Assembly: GCF_014842025.1 (NCBI RefSeq)
Contig: NZ_JACYUY010000014.1
Coordinates: 62,001-126,000, forward strand
Source: Massilia sp. CFBP 13721
GTDB taxonomy: Bacteria; Pseudomonadota; Gammaproteobacteria; Burkholderiales; Burkholderiaceae_D
DNA: 64,000 nucleotides
Reading direction: 5' to 3'
Part shown: positions 61,001 through 64,000 of the stretch, piece by piece
Layout of the letters: each line of letters opens with the position of its first letter
Position numbering within the stretch: the stretch's first letter is position 1
Position numbers and translations under genes: made by a program
Notes under the pieces: generated by a model
The model's input: the letters and a program-made list of their open reading frames with translations, nothing else
The model's database searches: none
Told to the model about the DNA's origin: nothing

Positions 61001-61812
61001 CGGTGCTGCTGCACGTCGACCGCCACCGCATCGCGCAAGTGCTCAACAACCTGGTCAACAACGCCGCGAAGTACACGCCGGCCGGCGGCCAGATCACGGT
61101 GCGCGCGCAGCTGCTGGGCGGCGAGGCCGTGCTGAGCGTGGCGGATAACGGCATCGGCATCGCTCCCGAGATGCTGCCGCTGATCTTCGACATGTATGCG
61201 CAGGCGCAGGAAGGCGCCGCCATGGCCCAGGGCGGCCTGGGCGTCGGCCTGAACCTGGTCAAGCGCCTGGTCGAACTGCATGGCGGGCGCGTGAGCGCGC
61301 AGAGCGCGGGCCTGAAACAAGGCAGCTGCTTTACCGTCGTGCTGCCGTGCGGATCGCTGGCGGGGGAGGATACGCCGGACACCGCACCGGTCGCGGCAGC
61401 AGCGGCCAGCGCGCCGGCGATGGCAGGCTTGCACATCCTCGTGGTCGACGACAACGTCGACGCCGCGCACATGCTGGGCGCCCTGCTGGAGATGAACGGC
61501 CACGCGGTGGAGATCGCGCACGACGGCGGCGCGGCGCTGGCTGCGGCTGCGCGGCTGCGCCCGGATGTCGTCTTCCTCGACATCGGCCTGCCCGACCAGA
61601 GCGGCCACGACGTCGCGCAAGCCTTGCGCCGGATCGACGGCATGGCGCAGGCGACCCTGGTCGCCCTCACCGGCTGGGGCGCGCTGGAAGACCGCGCACG
61701 CTCGTCCGCCGCCGGCTTCGACGCGCATCTGACGAAACCGGCCAACCTGGAGCACGTGCACGCCGTGCTGCAGGAAGTGGCCGAGCGGCGTGGGGCGGCA
61801 GCGCTCAACTAG
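58006..61812 (+). CDS. double hybrid sensor histidine kinase (PAS-GAF-HK-REC-PAS-HK-REC)
   Basis: A 1268-residue cytoplasmic protein with no membrane segment. In order: PAS-like domain (about 20-165), GAF (about 175-325), HisKA with SHEFRTPLTLIL (His about 357) and ATPase domain with DTGSGIPHAELPRVFERFH (to about 575), receiver 1 with ILIADDNNDMRAYL and LLLSDVMMPKLDG (about 633-750), PAS 2 (about 765-880), a second HisKA with LAHELRNPLAPI (His about 902) and ATPase with NNLVNNAAKYTPAGG, and receiver 2 with ILVVDDNVDAAHML and VFLDIGLPDQSG (about 1142-1260). No output domain is present. It has two complete kinase cores in one chain. No dedicated partner gene is adjacent. Confidence 0.93.
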   Translation: MSPLPPSPAVNDDLGWLAGGGEMGALIRAMDWSTTPLGPLQDWPQSLRTSVSLCLSSTFPILVAWGPDDIQIYNDAYRPICGDLHPQAMGAPFKEIWASALPVVGDAFDRAHQGEGAYIKDQRMFLDRLGYLEEAFMTFSFSPIRDESGEVGGIFHPITESTATVLNARRTHGLRDLSVDIADARTLDEIGRGIAAEHANMALDLPFLLVYRIDGDGTLQLCSSAGLDAHPALAPASLDLDDACWPFARSAQSGAVQRIDGLAPRFGATPCGSYAAAPDTALVLPIALPGQADLFGFAVAGVSAARALDADYLGYYDLLGAALNTAVGNVVAYEKEQRRAEELAQIDRAKTAFFSNVSHEFRTPLTLILGPLDDALADPSEPLGPVQRKRVDLTHRNALRLLKLVNSLLDFSRIEAGRVQATYVATDLARLTADLASVFESAMAKGGLRYEVDLQDPGEPVWVDRDMWEKIVFNLLSNAFKFTLAGSVAITLRRHADMVRLSVIDTGSGIPHAELPRVFERFHRIEGTPGRTYEGTGIGLALIQELVRLHGGTIAVHSVEGQGTRFDVDLPFGHAHLPEERLVDAAAEPVLAQRMGAAFVEEALRWLPDEEASASARTAPAGTLLLPAAPLPRILIADDNNDMRAYLKALLDPHAEVTVCADGEAAFELLLRDPPDLLLSDVMMPKLDGFGLIARIRAHDTLRDLPVMLLSARAGEEAKVEGLQAGADDYLVKPFAAAELLARVQRQVQLGRERRQQLQASAMRESYFHTLVDVAPVMLWTTDENNLCTYLSRRWYEYTGRSWEQDQGLGWLENVHPDDLPRTRDTFLAAAAEAAPFHIDYRLRRHDGAYRWFIDAGTPRFGDDGLLRGYVGTVTDVHARTEAEEELQKKNRMQSEFLYTLAHELRNPLAPIRTGLELMRVNPSAAQSGKVQGMIKRQVDHMVHLVDDLLDMARLSEGKVELRRSQVALADVVKDAVEMSMPLVTAGAHRLALALPDQPVLLHVDRHRIAQVLNNLVNNAAKYTPAGGQITVRAQLLGGEAVLSVADNGIGIAPEMLPLIFDMYAQAQEGAAMAQGGLGVGLNLVKRLVELHGGRVSAQSAGLKQGSCFTVVLPCGSLAGEDTPDTAPVAAAAASAPAMAGLHILVVDDNVDAAHMLGALLEMNGHAVEIAHDGGAALAAAARLRPDVVFLDIGLPDQSGHDVAQALRRIDGMAQATLVALTGWGALEDRARSSAAGFDAHLTKPANLEHVHAVLQEVAERRGAAALN

Positions 61813-61819
61813 GTCCTGG

Positions 61820-63925
61820 CTAGCCGTCCTCGCCATCGGGCCGGCGATTGCCGCGCACCTCGAAGCGGCTGACGGCGACCACCTTGCCGTCGTCCTCGAC
61901 CAGTTCGAGCCGGTGTTCGCCCGGCAGCGGACGCCAGGCGAGCGCCGCGTCGGCCGCGCCGGCATCGGCGCCGTCGATGCGCCAGCGCAGGCCATTCCCG
62001 GCCTGTGCGCGCAACACGATGCGCTCCAGCTGCGCGGGGATGTCCGGATCGAGCGCGATGATGCTGCCGTCAAGCGGATACACGATGCGCGGCGCGCGCC
62101 GCGCGGCCGGCACCGCCTCCACGACGGCGCTCTCGGTCCCGGCCAGGAACCATTCCGGCCGCGGCGGCTCATGCGCCGGAATAAAACGCACCTCGCGCCG
62201 CAGAAGCGCGCGCGGCGCCGCACCCTGCCGGCCCGGGCGGTCGCGGTGCAGGTAATCCATCACGTCGCGCCAGACCGGGGCCGCGCCGGAGACGCCGGAC
62301 ACGTCCCACATCGGCTGGCCGTCGAAATTGCCGACCCAGACGCCGACCGTGTAGCGGTCCGAATAGCCCAGGCACCAGTTGTCGCGCATGTCCTTGCTGG
62401 TGCCGGTTTTTACCGCGCTCCAGTAGGCGGTGGCCAGTTCGCTGCGCAGGCCAAAGGTCGGGCTGCGCGCGCCGCGGTCGGCCAGGATGTCGCCGACGAT
62501 GAAGCTGGCGCCGGCGTCGAGCACGCGCCGCCCAGCCGGCGGCGCACGCGGGCGCAAGGTGACCGGTCCCTGCAGGCCGCCGTTCGCCAGCGTCCGATAC
62601 GCGTTGGCCAGTTCCAGCAGCGACACGTCGGCCGAGCCGAGCGCCAGCGAGGGGCCGTAGAATTGCGCGTCTTCGGTAAGCGAATCCAGGCCAAGTCCCT
62701 GCAGGCGCTCGTAAAAGCGCTCCAGCCCCGTCAGCAGCAGCGTGCGCACTGCCGGGATGTTGAGCGAACTGGCCAGGCTGGTGCGCACGCTGGCATAGCC
62801 CTTGAACTGGCGGTCGTAATTCTGCGGCACGTACATGCCGGCGCCGGCGGCGATATCGACCGGACTGTCGTCGAGCAGCGAGGCCGCCGTCAACAGGCGT
62901 CCCTCCAGCGCCAGCTCGTACAGGAAGGGTTTCAGGGTCGAACCGGCCTGGCGCAGCGCCAGCACGCCGTCGACTTCGCTGTTGCCAGCATTGCCGACAT
63001 AGGCCAGCACTTCCCCGCTGGCGTTGTCGATCACGACCACTGCGCCGTCGCCGGCGTTGCGTTCGGCCAATGCGCGCAGGTGGCGGCGCAGGGAGTCCAG
63101 TGCGAAGCGCTGCAGGCCGGCGTCGAGCGTGCTGGGGCCGGACAGTCCGGCCTCGCCCAGCAGCCTGCGCGCGGCCTGGCGCGCCAGCGGCTGCTGCGGC
63201 TGCGCCAGCGGCCGGCCCAGGGCCACCTCGGTTTGCCATTCGATGCTGGCGCAGCCGGCCTGCGATTTCAGTTCCAGCGCCAGCGCACAGGCACGCCGCG
63301 CCACCGCCCGCGGCGCGGCGCCGGGTCCGCGCAGGAGTGCGGCCAGGATGGTTGACTCGGCCTGGTCCAGTCCCGAGGGCAGCTTGCCGAACAGGGCATT
63401 GGATGCCGCGCGTACGCCCTGCAGCTCGCCGCGAAAGCTGGCCAAGTTCAGGTAAGCCTCGAGGATTTGCCGCTTGCTCCAGCCGGCCTCGATCTCGCGC
63501 GCGGCGAGTGCCTGGTTCCACTTCTGAGTCCACGAGCGTCCGCCGGCGCCGGCGCGCAGTTCGGCATCGAGCAGGCCCGCCAGCTGCATCGTGATGGTCG
63601 ATGCGCCGCGCGCGCGTTCGCGGAACAGGTTGTCCCAGGCGGCCTGGCCGGCGGCGCGCAGGTCGACGCCACCATGCTGCATGAAACGCTGGTCTTCGGC
63701 CTGCAGCACCGCCGCGCCCAGCGCCGGCGATATCTCGGCCAGCGGCGTCCAGGCCAGGCGCCGCACCCGCATGTCGACGCGCACGGCGTCGATCGGCACG
63801 CCGTGGCGGTCGAGCAGTTGGGCATCGGATGTCCGGTAGGCGGCCTGCACCTGCGCAGGGGTCGGCACGGCGGCTGCGGCGGCCGCGCTGGCCAAAACGA
63901 ACAACGCCAATAACATCCTCTGCAT
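61820..63925 (-). CDS. pbpC: penicillin-binding protein 1C
   Basis: A 701-residue bifunctional peptidoglycan synthase. A signal/anchor (MLLALFVLASAAAAAAVP) precedes the GT51 transglycosylase domain with VLQAEDQRFMQHGGVD and GASTITMQLAGLL. The transpeptidase has the active-site Ser in QAGSTLKPFLYELAL (about residue 332), SLN (SSLNIPAV) and KTG in SAVKTGTSKDMRDNWCLGY (about 510). A BiPBP_C domain forms the C-terminus. It is somewhat shorter than E. coli PbpC but all catalytic motifs are there. The start overlaps the upstream gene's stop (TGATG), matching the usual macroglobulin-pbpC pair. Confidence 0.94.
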   Translation of the reverse strand: MQRMLLALFVLASAAAAAAVPTPAQVQAAYRTSDAQLLDRHGVPIDAVRVDMRVRRLAWTPLAEISPALGAAVLQAEDQRFMQHGGVDLRAAGQAAWDNLFRERARGASTITMQLAGLLDAELRAGAGGRSWTQKWNQALAAREIEAGWSKRQILEAYLNLASFRGELQGVRAASNALFGKLPSGLDQAESTILAALLRGPGAAPRAVARRACALALELKSQAGCASIEWQTEVALGRPLAQPQQPLARQAARRLLGEAGLSGPSTLDAGLQRFALDSLRRHLRALAERNAGDGAVVVIDNASGEVLAYVGNAGNSEVDGVLALRQAGSTLKPFLYELALEGRLLTAASLLDDSPVDIAAGAGMYVPQNYDRQFKGYASVRTSLASSLNIPAVRTLLLTGLERFYERLQGLGLDSLTEDAQFYGPSLALGSADVSLLELANAYRTLANGGLQGPVTLRPRAPPAGRRVLDAGASFIVGDILADRGARSPTFGLRSELATAYWSAVKTGTSKDMRDNWCLGYSDRYTVGVWVGNFDGQPMWDVSGVSGAAPVWRDVMDYLHRDRPGRQGAAPRALLRREVRFIPAHEPPRPEWFLAGTESAVVEAVPAARRAPRIVYPLDGSIIALDPDIPAQLERIVLRAQAGNGLRWRIDGADAGAADAALAWRPLPGEHRLELVEDDGKVVAVSRFEVRGNRRPDGEDG

Positions 63926-64000
63926 CAGCGCCCCACCACCACCGCCGCATTCGGCGCTTCGCTGAACATCTCGGGGCTGTACATCGCCTCGACCCGCGTC
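63925..64000 (-). CDS. probable alpha-2-macroglobulin family protein, C-terminal end (partial)
   Basis: The right edge cuts this gene; only the last 24 or so residues are visible (RVEAMYSPEMFSEAPN, then AAVVVGR and stop). The stop codon overlaps the pbpC ATG. Bacterial alpha-2-macroglobulin (YfhM-type) genes are commonly found directly upstream of pbpC and end in a similar VEAMY...A...V strand pattern. The assignment rests on position and a short tail, so it is tentative. Confidence 0.5.
   Translation of the reverse strand, partial: TRVEAMYSPEMFSEAPNAAVVVGR

Noticed and set aside
59365..62223. A 952-codon minus-strand open frame
   Set aside because: Antisense to the double hybrid kinase, whose domains are all intact on the plus strand.

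Overview
The window looks like chromosome of a betaproteobacterium of the Oxalobacteraceae (Massilia/Duganella/Janthinobacterium-like). The grounds are high GC, Burkholderiales-type gene neighbourhoods (queA-tgt-yajC-secD-secF, the pbpC order, an NAD-dependent large glutamate dehydrogenase) and many intergenic repeats of the form cgtagggtgggc-N-gcccacgcg. This is inference from content; no rRNA or tRNA gene was seen.

Layout. 1-2333: the end of a flavohemoprotein-like reductase, an adhesin-like lipoprotein and an old yellow enzyme (OYE). 2495-14888: a complete arginine succinyltransferase (AST) catabolic cluster on the minus strand, astC-aruF-aruG-astD-astB-gdhB-astE, with the 180-kDa-class NAD-glutamate dehydrogenase between astB and astE, a terminator after astE and a candidate promoter before astC. 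14968-15120: a small terminal-inverted-repeat element. 15126-29920: a Tad/Flp pilus locus in two divergent arms (minus: two-component system, small membrane protein, flp, tadV, a winged-helix/AAA ATPase, cpaB, rcpA, small lipoprotein, tadZ, tadA, tadB, tadC; plus: two TadE-like pseudopilins and a TadG-like vWA protein). 29926-33569: AraC/GlxA-type regulator, EamA exporter, divergent MarR regulator with a small partner, and an HDOD protein. 33570-34207: gene-free by ORF but holding two tandem, nearly identical small-RNA units, each with its own terminator, -10 box and CRP-like site near -41.5. 34208-43979: secF, secD, yajC, a second OYE on the opposite strand, tgt, queA and recG, with four copies of a 100-116 bp palindromic element. 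44331-46666: two poorly known genes and pyrC. 46698-53741: glutamate/aspartate ABC importer, GltP-type symporter, secreted amidohydrolase and periplasmic L-asparaginase. 53945-64000: ATM1-like ABC exporter, acyl-CoA thioesterase, PhoD-type phosphatase, a 1268-residue double hybrid histidine kinase, pbpC, and the end of a probable alpha-2-macroglobulin gene.

How it fits together. Much of the window serves use of amino acids as carbon and nitrogen sources: arginine goes to glutamate and succinate by the AST pathway, glutamate to 2-oxoglutarate by GdhB, asparagine to aspartate in the periplasm, and aspartate/glutamate enter by two transport systems. The Tad locus builds an adhesive pilus, with its two-component system between the two arms. 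The most novel signal is the pair of small RNAs with CRP-like sites at 33797-34067, followed by the palindromic element family that surrounds the OYE gene inserted between tgt and yajC.
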